Position numbers and translations under genes: made by a program. A stretch of 64,000 nt of DNA from Toxorhynchites rutilus septentrionalis (Eukaryota; Arthropoda; Insecta; Diptera; Culicidae). Every line of letters begins with the position of its first letter. Position 1 is the first letter of the stretch. Under the pieces are notes generated by a model, which saw nothing but the letters and a program-made list of their open reading frames with translations, was not told where the DNA came from and ran no database searches. Of the stretch, positions 23,331-35,493 are shown one piece after another. Location: assembly GCF_029784135.1 (NCBI RefSeq), contig NC_073746.1, positions 91,276,564 to 91,340,563 of the forward strand. The letters run 5' to 3'.

Positions 23331-24104
23331 TGTGCCTATTAAAATGATGCCTTTGTTCTTCTAAAAATCGGCACGAACTTTCTGGACATCCAAAAACGAG
23401 CTATCCTGATTTACCCTGATCTTTATTTTCTTTTTCCCTGATTTTTGAAAATTATAGTTAGCAGCCCTGACTGCGTCAATGTGATGACGCTTAATGGATG
23501 ATACTGTCTCAATACATTATGTCATTTGCAATTGCACACTTAAGGATCCCAGCTAAGATCGATCTTGATGAATCGGTATCAAAGAATCGATCTTTTGAAA
23601 ATCGATTGCCTTTTTTCCAATTTATGTACTTGTTCTATATAAGTGTTGTCTTTTCTTGAAACATGGGAAAAACATTTCACTTTTCTATTCAAACATCAAA
23701 GGCATTTCATTTTTATTCTCATGATGAAAGTCACAAAACAAACTTGAAAGCCCAGATAAAATGCAACTTCTAGGGCATTCATCTTGAACCGTCATGGAAT
23801 TATTTCATTAAATAAATTGAATGAAAATTATTAGAAATTCAACAACTGATATTCATCCAGAACTACGCTGACAATAATTCTGTTGAATCCAACCGTGTCA
23901 TACGTCTGGCATTTAGTCGAAATATTGGTAGTAGTCCAATTCTAGAGAAAACGCTTCAGCTGGACCTGATATCACTATCCATCTCGTCACAATTTTCACA
24001 ATCAGCCTCGTAAATGTGATGGTGTAAATATAACTTGTGATCTCTTGTTTTGTAATGACCAAACACACAAAACTGCCACTCCTAAGTTTACGACCACTAA
24101 TTTT

Positions 24105-25023
24105 TAGATGGGATCCAATTTTGAAAGGGAACCTTGGTTCTTACATTTTCTTACTTTATCTCAACGATGTTAACTCTTGCGTGAAGTGTCAGAAACTCGC
24201 ATATGCTGATAGTGTTAAGCTATTTACATCCGTAAATTGCACTAACGACGCAGCATACTTACAAAATCAACTCGATCTTTTCTCTGAATGGTGCAATATC
24301 AACATAATGGTTTTGAATCCATCGAAATGCTCAGTCATATCATTCTCGCGGAAGCGTTCACCTGTTGGCTTTTCGTATAAACTACGCAATGAGCATTTAA
24401 ATCGCGTTGAGATCATCAAGGATCTTGGCGTCATCCTTGATTCAAAACTAACATTCAGAGAGCACATCTCGTACATCACCACTAAAGCATCCAGACAACT
24501 GGATTTCATATTCCGCATCACAATACACTTCAAGAACACTGTATCAAGGCTCTCTACTGTGCACTGGTTCGCTCAATCATTGAGTGGTGCCAGTGGTGGT
24601 GCCAGACACCAGAGTGGTGTCTAGCGCATCGAGGCAATTCAGCATAAATTTGTTCGTCTCGCTCTACGCAATTTACCCTGGAACGATCCTTCAAATCTTC
24701 CTAACTATGAAGATCGTTGTAGGTTGATTGGGCTCGATTTACTGAGTTTACGAAGGAACGTCGCTAAGGCGATCTTCATATCTGACCTAATTCTTTCTAA
24801 TATAGACTGTTCAGATCTTCTCGAATCCATTCATTTCAATATAATATCACGAAATTTGCGTACTCGCACATTTCTTTGTATACCCTCCTCACGTACCAAT
24901 TACGGGTATAATGAGCCCGTATCAAGCATGTGTCGCGTCTTCAACCGTTGCTTCACATCCTTCGATTTCAACCTAACTCGTTCTAATTTAAAGAAGTCTT
25001 TTTATACCGCTCTTAGACAATAA
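24105..25023 (+). pseudogene. Non-LTR retrotransposon reverse transcriptase fragment
   Basis: This is the C-terminal half of a LINE reverse transcriptase. It starts near a degraded QGS-type motif and FLLYLNDVNSC, followed by LAYADSVKLF, where the catalytic YADD reads YADS. Next come the thumb-side motifs LFSEWCNIN, LNPSKCSVISFSRK and IKDLGVILDSKLTFREHI. A frameshift near 24540 and another near 24625 break the frame (correct-frame pieces ALYCALVRS and RIEAIQHKFVRLALRNLPW). The last part from about 24630 to the stop at 25023 is open (DPSNLPNYEDRC, RTNYGYNEPVSSMCR, FDFNLTRSN). It looks like a jockey-type LINE, but the clade is not certain. The 5' part, including the endonuclease, is absent, consistent with 5' truncation. 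Confidence 0.85.
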
Positions 25024-25127
25024 GTATATAGTATATATTAAATTTATCATTAGGGCACATGTTCAGGCCTGTTGGTAGTTATAATGATAAAATAAATAAA
25101 AATGTTTATGAATTCTGTCAAGTGGTT

Positions 25128-25548
25128 TTTGGCGAGATTAAAATCAAAGTTCACCGATCAACAAATTTAAATTTTTTTTCTGCGATCAAAAAGATTGGAA
25201 AGATTGAAAAGAAAAGATCGATCATCGCGATTTTTTGGAATAGAAAGAATCGGTATGAAAAATCGGAAATCGGAGAGGAAAACATCGATGTTCTAAATAT
25301 CGATCCAAGATCGCCCAATCCAATCCAATCCATGTTGACATCATGTGTATAAAATTTGACAGGTGGTGAGATTAAAATCGATGCAAATTGAAAAAAAAAA
25401 CTCTAAGACCGAATAAATCGAAGGAAAAAGATCGATCTTCACGATTTTGTCGGGTGCAATGAATCGATTCAAAAAATCGAAAATCGAAATGGAAAGGATC
25501 GATCTTCTGAAAATCGATCCAGGATCGCCCAATCCCAAGGTTTTTTAT
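25128..25548 (+). repeat. Two-unit tandem repeat rich in ATCGAT
   Basis: Unit 1 (about 25128-25335) and unit 2 (about 25360-25548) share GTGAGATTAAAATC-like starts, GATCGATC-rich centres and the end GATCGCCCAATCC. Related words (AGATCGATCTTGATGAATCG) occur at 23557-23620, upstream of the LINE fragment, so the LINE may sit inside this repeat. Neither unit codes for anything. Confidence 0.6.
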
Positions 25549-26115
25549 AGGTCGAACGATATAATCAACGTCTGAAATTGATACTGCTACTGTGAAAATT
25601 GAAGATCTAAAATATTAAATCAAAACAGAAGCTCGACTTGGCAAAATCCTACGGAAATTCATCGATCTTTGAGTGAGGTTAGTCTTCTTCTTCTGATCGT
25701 ATTCAGATATGGTAAACTGGAAGACCTTAAAAATAAATTCCATATGATATAAATTTCAATATTTAATTTTCTAAGACTATAACTCTGCTGTATATGAATA
25801 CACGGAGAAGAAATATACATAATCTTTATGCCACAAGTTCATGAAAATGTTAGAGATGAACCAGCCTTTTGCTGAAAATCTCTTTAATAAAGAAAGAAAA
25901 AAAAAAGTTCATGAAAATACCATAGATATATGCTTCTGCTTTGATACGTGTATGAGTAGTAGACAAGGACAATGGAGAAGTAAGAAAATCGTATTTTTTA
26001 TGTTTTCTGGGCATTTGTTTGTGGACTTTTTCGTCTTTGATTGTCAGCATTTGAATATGTTCGCGAAGAACGTCGAAAACGTAAATCAATTCGGTATAAC
26101 ATAGAAAAAAAAATT

Positions 26116-27155
26116 GGGTTGGGGAAAAAGAAATGTCGTATATTGTCAATATATGGCAACACTTAAACATATCTTGTGTTGTACTTATCGCATCGGGTCA
26201 TACTATACGGCTATTTAAAGACGACAATCGGTGCTACAAGTGTCGTTTTGACAGTGTTGTGATTGTCCTTTTCAGTCTCAAGTTATAGCGCGTCAAAGAT
26301 GGAGTCCACTAAGCAAGACATTCGCCATATTTTACGTTTTTACTACCTGCGAGGTAAAAATGCAACGAAAGCGGCCGAAAAAAATCGTGTAGTTTATGGA
26401 CCCGCTACTGTAAGCACAGCACAGCGTTGGTTTGATCGATTTCGTTCTGGTGTAGTGGCTGTCGAAGATACATCCCGTACTGGTAGGCCAATCGTCGTGG
26501 AAATAATCGTTGAAATCATCCAAGTAGACCGGCATGTGAGCACTCGCTCGATTGGCCAGGAACTGGGTATAGACCATAAAACCGTTTGGAAACATTTGCA
26601 GAAGATTGGATTCCAAAAAAAAGCTGAATGTGTGGGTGCCTCACGAGTTGACGCAAAAAATCATTTAGACCGAATCAACGCCTGCGATGCACTGCTGAAA
26701 CGGAACGAAATCGACCCATTTTTGAAGAAGATGGTGACTGGTGATGAAAAGTAGATCACGTTCGACAACCTAAAGCGAAAAAAGTCGTGGTCGAAGCGCG
26801 GTGAGCCGGCCCAAACCATTGCTAAGCCCGGATTGACGTCCAGGAAGGTTTTGCTGTGTGTTTGGTGGGATTGGAAGGGAATCATCCACTATGAGCTGCT
26901 CAACTATGGCCAGACCCTCAACTCGGTTCTCTACTGTGAGCAGCTTGACCGTTTGAAGCAGACGATTGACCAGAAGAGGCCTGGAATGATCAAGAGGAAT
27001 GGTGTTGGACAACGCTCGGCCTCAAGTTGCCTTCTAAATGGCAACAAGTTTGCGAACAAAACGGCACACATTTGACTTAAATTGGATAATTTTAAGTATG
27101 TTAAATAAAGCGACAAATTTCGATCAGAAATACGACATTTCTTTTTCCCCAACCC
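26116..27155 (+). mobile_element. Mariner element with intact inverted repeats and internal deletion
   Basis: The left end GGGTTGGGGAAAAAGAAATG (26116) is mirrored exactly over about 26 bp by the right end (27130-27155). TA follows on the right; the left flank reads TT, so the target duplication is imperfect. The 1040-bp length is about 250 bp short of a usual full-length mariner, matching the deletion seen in the gene. A 5' leader of about 180 bp and a short 3' UTR frame the transposase. Confidence 0.9.
26299..27080 (+). pseudogene. Mariner transposase, one nonsense codon and an internal deletion
   Basis: ATG at 26299 (MESTKQDIRHILRFYYLRG) opens the paired HTH region. It includes STAQRWFDRFRSG, TGRP and HVSTRSIGQELGIDHKTVWK, followed by NHLDRINACDALLKRNEIDP and the first catalytic Asp in MVTGDEK. 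The next codon, usually Trp, is TAG at 26752-26754. The frame then continues through ARKVLLCVWWDW-like (SRKVLLCVWWDWKG) and QLDRLKQTIDQKRP. The second Asp motif DNARP survives one frame over at about 27008. Immediately after it, near 27025, the sequence jumps to the C-terminal LPSKWQQVCEQNGTHLT, ending with TAA at 27078-27080. The deletion removes roughly 80-90 codons, including the third catalytic Asp. The copy cannot transpose by itself but keeps both ends. Confidence 0.92.
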
Positions 27156-27479
27156 TATATTAGATTTTTTCCACAAATATTCAAATGTACCACAAATATA
27201 CATCTTCTTGATCATCCAATAATATTTGCAATGAAGTGCTCCTTTTATTCACTCTAAACTTTTATCGGTCGAGGAAGACAATTGCTGGATGTATCAAGGA
27301 AAAAACAATTCTAGAACTTTAAGAATAAATTTAAAATTTCTGACACTTCTTTAAATTGAAGAAAAATTTTAATTTTTTTGCAAAGTAATAATTCAATAAT
27401 TATACCGAATTTAATCAAGTATTCGAAACTGCCCATTGATTCTCTGTGCGATTATTATCTCTTGGAATATTGATAACTA

Positions 27480-28385
27480 GCTGACCTGGCGAACTTCGTC
27501 CCACCCACAATTGATATTATGATTTTAATCATTTCGAACATTCAAGTTCCACAGAAATTATTGTTATGTTCGTGATCAAACCTGATACTGACCGTTTCAA
27601 TCCGTTGCTCAGTTCTTGAGTTCAATCTTAAGGAACGGACATCAAATCATTTTTATTTATAGACTAGCTGACCCGGCAAACTTCGTCCCGCCCAAAATTT
27701 ATTTTTTGTTATCACATCCACGTTTTCCTACTAATCGCACGTTCATCGCAATCGCAGAACTGTTCATTGATTGATCATCTAATCTACCCTTTAACATTAT
27801 TTTATTACAATAAAATTTCAGTACTTTTACCAAAACTCGACAATACAATATATTATCAACACATTCGTCGATCCATTTTTTTTATATAGATAGAAGACGA
27901 TATAGGAGTGTGTTTTATGACATTAAAATCCATTTCCACTTTCGAACGAAGATCAATTTCGTTACCGCAAACATCAAATGGACTAACAACACTTGTCAAT
28001 ATGTAATTGTAGAATTGTCATGTTTGGTTGGAATATGTTTGGTTGAAATATGTACATTATTTTTATGGGACCTTCTCTGCTTTCCAGAGGAGGAAGGGTT
28101 GTCATACCATCATAGAAATATTTCTCGTACCTAAAAACCCTCACAACTCAAATTTGGCTCCATTTGCTTGATTAGTTCTCGAGTTATGTAGAAGTTTGTG
28201 TTTCATAGAATCATTTATTGCACCCTAAAACCTCCCTATGCCAAATTTTGTTTCATTTGCTTGATTAATTCTCGAGATATGCAGAACTTTGTGTTTCATT
28301 TATATGACAGCTCCCCCTTAGAGAGGGGGGTGGAGTGTCTAACCACCGTGAAAACATTTATTGCACCCTACACACATTATTGAAA
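27480..28385 (+). repeat. Dispersed repeat with GCTGACCYGGCRAACTTCGT motif and internal duplication
   Basis: GCTGACCTGGCGAACTTCGT at 27480 and GCTGACCCGGCAAACTTCGT at 27666 are near-identical starts, so one copy is nested in, or follows, the other. At 28150-28290 a segment of about 110 bp with CATTTGCTTGATTARTTCTC and TTTGTGTTTCAT is duplicated in tandem. This motif is familiar from dispersed insect repeats, but I cannot name the element and no protein is encoded. Confidence 0.55.
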
Positions 28386-28389
28386 TGTT

Positions 28390-29250
28390 GCGATGGTTAG
28401 TTTGTAGGTTACTGCGAATCGATTTATGTCTTTTTATTTTTATTTGCTTATAGGTCCTTTGTGTTGCTTTGATTGGATTCAACCCTTCTCCTTCCTTTCT
28501 ATTTAGGTACCTCATGCATTTCTATTGATACAATATCTTGATTTCTCTGTATCTTGATCTGTATCTTAATACGCATTAAACTCAAAATATAGTTTTGGAT
28601 TTAAATTTATGAAATGAATGATTTTGAGAAACCATATGCTTCTAAAATGAACTCCAAACTCTTTTCTGTAGTGATACTTTAAATTTAGTGGCAAGTTCGA
28701 TTCATTAGGGAAATCAACCAAATTTGTTCGTTTTTCGAAACAATAGAAAACACTTTTACAAAAATAGAAAAAAGCATCACTTTTAATAACATCCATAATA
28801 TTTTTATTGATATAATTTGGCAGGTACATTGTTATCGTTGGTGCTTTCTATTTTCGAAAGAATTCCAGTAATGCGGGAACGATTTAAGGTTGTACGTTTA
28901 TTAGTTCTACAGCATGTTTTGATACAAAATGTTGAATGCTAAACAGCGACATGAATGTATTCCAAACAAAACAAAAAATCGTGCTGAGGCATCTTTACGG
29001 CAATGTTATCCGATCACACAACGACCTGTGAATCGGGTCTTTTCTTATGCTGATCCATACAAATGATAGCCATTATCTTGCAGTCATGGATTTAGCATAT
29101 TCTACCAAAATAACTCACAACAAAGTCCCCTATCTGCTTCGGTCACAGCTTGGAGCCGACCGTCCATGCGAATAGGACACATGTTATTTGAAGAGCGTAA
29201 AAAATGACACTGTAGAATACATTAATTAGGAAAGACAATATCGTTCAAAA
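28390..29250. other. AT-rich region without recognisable features
   Basis: A polypyrimidine tract followed by TTTAG/GTACCT at 28484-28512 resembles a weak back-to-back splice site but lacks a good donor consensus. Nothing else was recognised. Confidence 0.4.
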
Positions 29251-31720
29251 TTAACATTCCCACCAAACAAACCGCCGGAGCCTCGCATCTCGTTTTTGGT
29301 GTAGGATTTCTCCTGTAAAGCTGAAGCAAACACGGCTGGCAGGGCGAAAAAAAACCGTAGTTCATTATTAATTTAAATTTTTGTTCATTATGAATTTAAA
29401 TCCCTGCTGATCACCTTTTCTATTTTGACGCTCGCTGCAAGAGACAATCTTCGCAGCAGCTCGGCATCCTCCACGGCTCCCGAGGAGCTCATCTAGTTTT
29501 TTTTTTCGTTATTGTTGTTGTTGTTATTGTTGTTGTCTTGTGATGAAATGAAACACAAAAAAAGAAGCTCGAATCATGGACTATAAATTAACCGATTCGA
29601 ATTCTTTTTCTCGTCGGATTCGTAGGCCCCATCGCGCGGCGGTCGTTCAACATTCCGCCGATTGCCCTCCGCCCTCCTGTGGCTTGTGTCTATTTGATGG
29701 ATATTAGACAGCAATTTGGCGGGCTCAGAAGAAGAATGTTCTCTCAGATGAGTTATAGATCAGTTGTAGATTGATAGGAGCTGATATTGCAGGTTCCAAG
29801 CTCCAGAGCACTCGAAGGCTCGGCGGGAACCGTTGTAGAAGATTATATCTGTAACAAAATGGAACCTCGAATCGAGCCGTATCACTCGGTTGTATAACTT
29901 TCTCTAGCGATAAATCAACAGGACGCTTCACCGAGATTGTTGCATGGTCTAATTTACAATCTATCGTTTAGTAGCATTCTTCATTACATGATACCAATTA
30001 TTCCAACGTGGCAATGATGTAATCGATAAAACAGGTTTTAGTTTGAGACTTTTTCTGTCAACCTTTGGAACATCTTTTGTTTCTCCATCGGAAAGGTTAC
30101 CCTTTGACAGCGTGTTAAATGCGTATCTCATGAAATGAGCTTCAGATTGTTTTCCCGATGATGGAAACCAGTCAATTCGTTTCGTTTATGCCTTGTCGCT
30201 GGATTCTACCAGAGAGGAATTTCAATCTTTTGTTTAAAGTAGACTCACGGTCCTTGCAATCCGGCCTCTCGGGATGTGCTTTTTTTTGTTTTGTTTACCG
30301 CTGTGCTTTCGCAGTAAAAACCGGGATGTGAAGAGGTCAAACAGAGTCCGCCTTTTGTGCCTCCCGACGAGATCTGCTCTCAGGTATGCGCCATGCCAAC
30401 AAGGACTACAAGGTGCTCTTTTAACACGTTTCAGAATTTATGATCGACGGCAGCAAAGAGGCGCTAAACTTTGAAAGGGCTTCGGCGAAGTAAAAGGGGG
30501 TCCCCGTCTCTAATGCAATTTGTGAGTAGTCGTCATATTTACGACCCCAGGCCACTTTGCCACAACACACTCTGAAGTGGGTAGGCGTTACCATTGCCAT
30601 TCGACTCGGCTCCGCTAAACGGGTTTGCTCCGGGGATGGATCATTTTCGTGGTGCCGGGATAAAGACGGGTCTTATCAACGATCGTCGGCGAGCGCGCAC
30701 TCTCGCAACGCAACGGTCCGCCAAGTGGGCACCGCGAGCTGATTAGAAATCGCGTTGTCGAGTAAAATGCTTTCCTTTGTGTGCTCAACTCCATAAACGG
30801 TACAAATTGATGTTCGCCCGTTTTGGGGCACCAAAGGGGTTTAAATGTCGAAGACCGTGAATAGACCCACCGCCACACCGTGAGGCATCGAGCTGAAGAC
30901 CATTTATTATGAAGTGGGAAATTAGAAGCAAGAAAAGAAACGTATATTAAAAGTATGAACTCGCGTGCTTATCTTAATCAAAGCGTTTGGAAGCAAGCGC
31001 GATAAGGGGAAGAGGGGTAAGACGAATACCACCTCTGAGGCTCTAACGAATGCCAGCAAATTCTCGTGCGCGGCAGTTAACAGTTTCTGGATTTGAAAGT
31101 CTTCGCGTGGATAGGAAACAAGAGGGTCAACCATGGGTCACCATAGGTATGAATAACTCACGAAGCTGAAAACACCGTCGAGTAAATCTGACTCTGAACA
31201 TTCATGGTTTTTAATTATTATTTTCGATTCCTGCCAAAGTGCTGTCGATCAAAACAGCTTACAAAGGATCTCATTTCTTTGCAACAAAGCAACAAAAGGT
31301 GAGGATTAGAAACAACGCATTCTCTTTCCTTTCTTCTAATAATAGCCTATCATGTTTTGTGCTCTGCTTTGGGTCCTATTCTGATCTTTCCTCCTACGAC
31401 CAATGACACTGGTGCAATCCCAGCAGGCGATTACCACCTGAGTCCTGTTTTCTTGCATCCTTCTTGACTTGAGAACAAAACGAAAAAAAAACAGCTTGAC
31501 TTCATCCTTAATTCCAGAGACAAACCATTACCAACAAAACTGAAGGCCAACGTATTTTCTAGTACTGATGATCGAATAGATCTTCTTCCTCTCATGAAGC
31601 GTAGAGATGTAGTCGCGATAAAGACGCGCAACAAAAGATTTGTGCAAATTCATCCCGAATGGAATCTCACGCCCCGAGTGGAAACTCTTTCGTATTTTGC
31701 CTCTTGTGCCTTCGAACCAA
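29250..31720. other. GC-richer, apparently single-copy region without a recognisable gene
   Basis: No repeat from this window and no protein domain were recognised on either strand. A short GTT-repeat lies at 29508-29536. Open frames up to about 88 codons overlap on both strands and look like chance in GC-rich DNA. It may be regulatory DNA; that is inference. Confidence 0.4.
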
Positions 31721-31721
31721 C

Positions 31722-31790
31722 CGCCACACAGTGGTCCCTGAGAAATTTAGGCGGCCAAAACTAAAATTTTTAACACTTTAAGGACCGGGA
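31722..31790 (-). repeat. Terminal fragment of G-family element
   Basis: GCCACACAGTGGTCCCTGAG and AAATTTAGGCGGCC match, in reverse orientation, the right ends of the G-family copies at 36780-36822 and 57580-57619. Only the tip is present; it is followed by an AACACTTTAAGGACCG tract like the MITE end at 14760. Confidence 0.55.
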
Positions 31791-32144
31791 ACAAATATGT
31801 AAGACATACGCCTGGGACCGCACGTTTTGACTTGTGTGAAGTTGCTCGTTTCGCTTGCAAGTTTTTAAGAGGCTTTGAACTTTGCAGTTCATTCGCCTCT
31901 ATGTGTGAAGTTAGCGGATGAAAGTTCAGCGGATAAAAGTTTTTGTTGCGTGCAAGTTTCTGTTCAAAATCTTGCTGGATTTAAGGAATAATGAATTATT
32001 TCAGTTGAAACAAATTGATTGTTTATCAAGTAACAACCTTCAAAATCATGCTCATTGGATAGAGAATTGAATCATTCATCTTTCCATCTAATTCATTTTA
32101 TTCTTGATCATGACAGAGAAAAGCTATAAACTGAAACGTGAGCA

Positions 32145-34095
32145 TGGGCCAATATAGGAAAATATACAGAATTTTGAAAATCAAAAAAAAAATTATTCGA
32201 TAGAGATATATTTTACCTATCTTCCAGCCACAATTTAATCGGAATAGGGTCTGAGAAAAGTTATAGGCCAAGTTGTATGGGAGAAATTAATTATTTTAAA
32301 GAAAATTGTAAAAGGTTATTTGAAAGGACCGAAAACACATTCTCGAGATAGTTCTCATTCGATAAAGAATAGTTTTGTTTATCTTCAGACAGATTTTCAT
32401 TGGTCGGAAAAGGGTCTAAGAAAAGTTATAGGCCAAACCCTATGCAACTTGTATGGGAGTAATTAATGAATCCAAAGAAAATTGGAAAAAGTTATTTGAA
32501 AGGACCGAAAACACATTCTCGAGATAGTACTCATTCGATAAAGAATAGTTTTGTTTATCTTTAACCAAATTTTCATTGGTCGATAAAAGGTATAAGAAGA
32601 GTTATAAAGGAAGAGAGAAGATAGGACGCAAAACATATTTTCCAGATAGTACTCATTCGATAAAGAATATATTTATTTATCTTTATCCAAATTTTCATTG
32701 TTCGTTGGTCCGAAAAGAGTGTGAGAAAAGTTATTGGCCAAAACATTCACGAGTTGTACGGGGCAAAGGGTCTGGCTGGGTAAGGAAGTAAAAAGGAAAA
32801 AGGATGTTAAAATTTCTATTGTATAGAAATTTTGACTATTTTTCGAAGCCCTATGTAATTCAAAATAAATTCCTAAAAAATTGAAGAACTAAAAAAAATC
32901 TTGAAATATTGATTTTTTGAGGATTTAGATATAATTCTATAATTCGTATTTAGATGTGTTCCTAAGCCTTTTATAGATATGTTTGATTTTTTCAGATAAT
33001 AATAAGATAATTCTCCTATATGGTTCACTATAAGAGCTATATTGAAAAAATTAGTTTTTTCCCATTCTCAATAGGCTTGGAAATTAAAATTTTAGAAAAT
33101 ACTCAAAGTATATCTACTATGGTGTACCGCTAGAAATTGTAACAAAATTCTATCCCCCGCGTACAAAATCATGGGTGTGTAGAATTTATTAGAGTTTTCA
33201 AAACTGTTTTTCGATGATTATTTATTAAACTATTTATTATCAAATACGAGTTCGAAATTTTTCGTTCATACAATAATATCTCAGTACTGGATGGTCCTAT
33301 AACAACGCTATAGAATTCAAATGAAAGATAGTTGATAACGTTAATTCGATTTGCTATCTTTGAGAAAACAGTAAGAAATCGATTTCTCATTTCATTCCGA
33401 TACTTTTGTCCACTTCATCTAGTCCACTTCACATAGAAATAAAATTTCTCCGTAAAATATTCCGTGTAAATCCATGTAAATTATGCTTTAAAGTAATTTA
33501 TATCCCACCTTCATGCGTTGATATTTCACGATTTTAAAGCATTTCGAAAATCGCCTAAAAATTTCGACTTCACACTTTGTTCCTTAAATTTTTTTTTCGA
33601 GTGTGGAAAAGTTCTATTTCCGTTTTCGTTAAATTTATTAATTTCCCTCCTACAGCTTGTATACATTTTTTGGCCCATACCTTTTCTCTTTTCCGGCCAA
33701 CGAAAATTTGGCGGAAGATGGATAAAAGTATTCTCTATCCAATGAATTTTATCTCAAAAATGTCCTTTCAAATAACATTTTTAAATTTTCTTTAAATTGA
33801 TTAATTTCCTCCATACAAGTTGTATAGGTTTTGGGCTATAATTTTTCTTAGACCCTATTTCGACCAAGGGACATTTTGCTGAAGATAGATAAAAAAATTC
33901 TATATCGAATAAGTACTATATCGAGAATGTGTTTTGGGTCCTATCAAATAACTTTTTTTTTCCATTTTCTTCAACATAATTAATTTCTCCCATACAACTT
34001 GGCCTATAACTTTTCTCATACCCTTTTTCGATTAACAAAATTGTGGCTGGAAGATAGGTAAAATATTTCTCTATCGAATAACTTCAAAGTTCAAT
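32145..34095. repeat. Large palindrome of about 176-bp tandem units
   Basis: On the left (32185-32770) units recur with ACATTCTCGAGATAGT-like words at about 32337, 32513 and, shortened, 32633, giving a period near 176 bp. The unit includes AAAGTTATAGGCCAA, TTGTATGGGAG and TTATTTGAAAGGACC. On the right (about 33640-34085) the same units appear as reverse complements (CCATACAACTTGGCCTATAAC, ATCGAGAATGTGTTTTGG). The outer tips TTATTCGATAGAGATATATT and its inverse (around 34065-34082) match, so the structure is a foldback with arrayed arms and a central spacer of about 0.8 kb. No protein is encoded. Confidence 0.75.
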
Positions 34096-34339
34096 TTTCA
34101 ACTAGGTTACACACAAAAAAAACAAAATGGGGAGGGGGGGGGGCGTTAGAGGGCAAAGTTCAAAATTTTCAGTTATTATCATGTTTGGTATCAAAATATA
34201 TGTTTTCGGATATGCAGAGTTCATTTTTCAACTCGGTTTAACCAAAAAACTAAAATAAGAGGGGAAAAGCGAAGGGGAGAAGCACAATATTTTTGATTTA
34301 ATAAAGTGTGTTTTTTAATGAACGATCGAAAATCAATAT

Positions 34340-35250
34340 AGGAACTAGTACAAATTCGGTACCCCGTGGGTACTTTGGTACCCTCCCGGATCTCCGGCGG
34401 TAATGAGTGCACTCTGGTGGTGATTAAAAAAGTGTTCTAGTCATGTAGTAACAAACGTCAGATGCCAAAAACCCAAAATATCTGTGATTTAAAAAAAATC
34501 AAGTTTTGTTTTGTTGAAATCTCGAAAAATTTTCATGTGCGTCTTCATTCAAATTCAAAAATCATTAAAAATCGAATAGTGAGCCGATTTTAAATATTAA
34601 AGCTGATTTGGATCAAGAAATTGATGTTCTTCAACGAATTCGAGTAAGTGTATCGAGTTTTTTATCACAAATTTCATAGATTTCATTCCAAAGTGAAAAT
34701 TCGGTATGCGGGTAATTTGGCACCTCAATGTAAACATAGTGTTGATGATACACTATGCTAAATATTGCATGTCCATGCAGCAAAATTTTACTTTACTTTA
34801 CTTTTTTAGTTGGAAATAAATCGAGATGTAATTTGTTCACCTTTTCTTGAAAAAATCGTTTTTTTGTTCCTCTTTGTTTTGTAAAATTGCATGCTTTTTC
34901 GTCAAAGTTGAGTTAATTTACGTAAGATAGTGTACTTCACTTATATTTTGTATGAAAATGTCAAAAAATACATTTTTCAGTGATTTCAGGACGATTCTTT
35001 TAATTTGGAAAAATAAAAAATGGGGTGCTAAATTTATACCCAAGCATCTTGGGTACTCGAATTGGAGTTGTTTCACTTCTATGCTCAAAGCTCCGAGCCA
35101 AATCAAGATTTTTGAAATAGGTTTGCGGGGAAATGTCCGTAATAGATCCCTTCATAAGCTGACGTAATATGAAGAAATTCCGAACATTGGCCAAGAGCTA
35201 AGTCAAAAAAAAAAAACAAAATGGGGTACCGAATTTGTACCAGTTCCTCT
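34340..35250 (-). mobile_element. F-family MITE, copy 2, with both ends
   Basis: The left end GGAACTAGTACAAATTCGGT (34341) is mirrored by the right end ACCGAATTTGTACCAGTTCC (35228-35247). TA lies just outside on the left, and CTCTACTA follows on the right. Homology to copy 1 (6451-7125) in reverse covers most of the element. TA at both junctions suits a Tc1/mariner-type MITE, but the exact tip is uncertain by two or three bases. There is no coding capacity. Confidence 0.72.
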
Positions 35251-35285
35251 ACTAGAGATCAAAATATTATTTAAAATAGCGTAGT

Positions 35286-35455
35286 ACAAACATTTGGCAA
35301 CATAATTAAATAGGTATACTTATTGAAAAAATATCACAAATAGCTATTTAACAACATGATTAGATAGGTATACTTATCGAAAAAAAAACATCACGAATAA
35401 CAAGTATTTGGCAACATTATTTGAGATTCTTATTGAAAAAAGCATCACAAGTTTT
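35286..35455 (+). repeat. Three-unit tandem repeat of about 60 bp
   Basis: The units contain ATTTGGCAACAT or TTTAACAACATG, then TAGGTATACTTAT, then GAAAAA and ATCACRA. Three decreasingly similar copies follow each other. Confidence 0.7.
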
Positions 35456-35493
35456 GCAAAATTAAAATTCAAAAAATGCCTTCTTATGTACTG

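Larger units (their letters stand above)
21858..23469. mobile_element. Non-autonomous hAT-like element with 8-bp target duplication
   Basis: The direct repeat ACTGCGTC flanks the element at 21850-21857 and 23470-23477, the 8-bp duplication typical of hAT transposons. The left end CAGAGATGTCAACCTTCC and the inverted right end CAGGGCTGCTAACTATAA match at the CAG.G.TG..AAC positions, resembling hAT tips known from insects. Both ends carry several CCTGATTTT subterminal motifs (21873, 21929, 21961, 21973 on the left; 23404, 23416, 23438 on the right). No hAT transposase is present. The interior holds repeat J copy 2, a CT microsatellite and a mariner relic. Confidence 0.78.

Noticed and set aside
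28484..28512. Second possible recursive splice site, pyrimidine tract with TTTAG/GTACCT
   Set aside because: The donor half GTACCT is a poor match to GTAAGT-type consensus.
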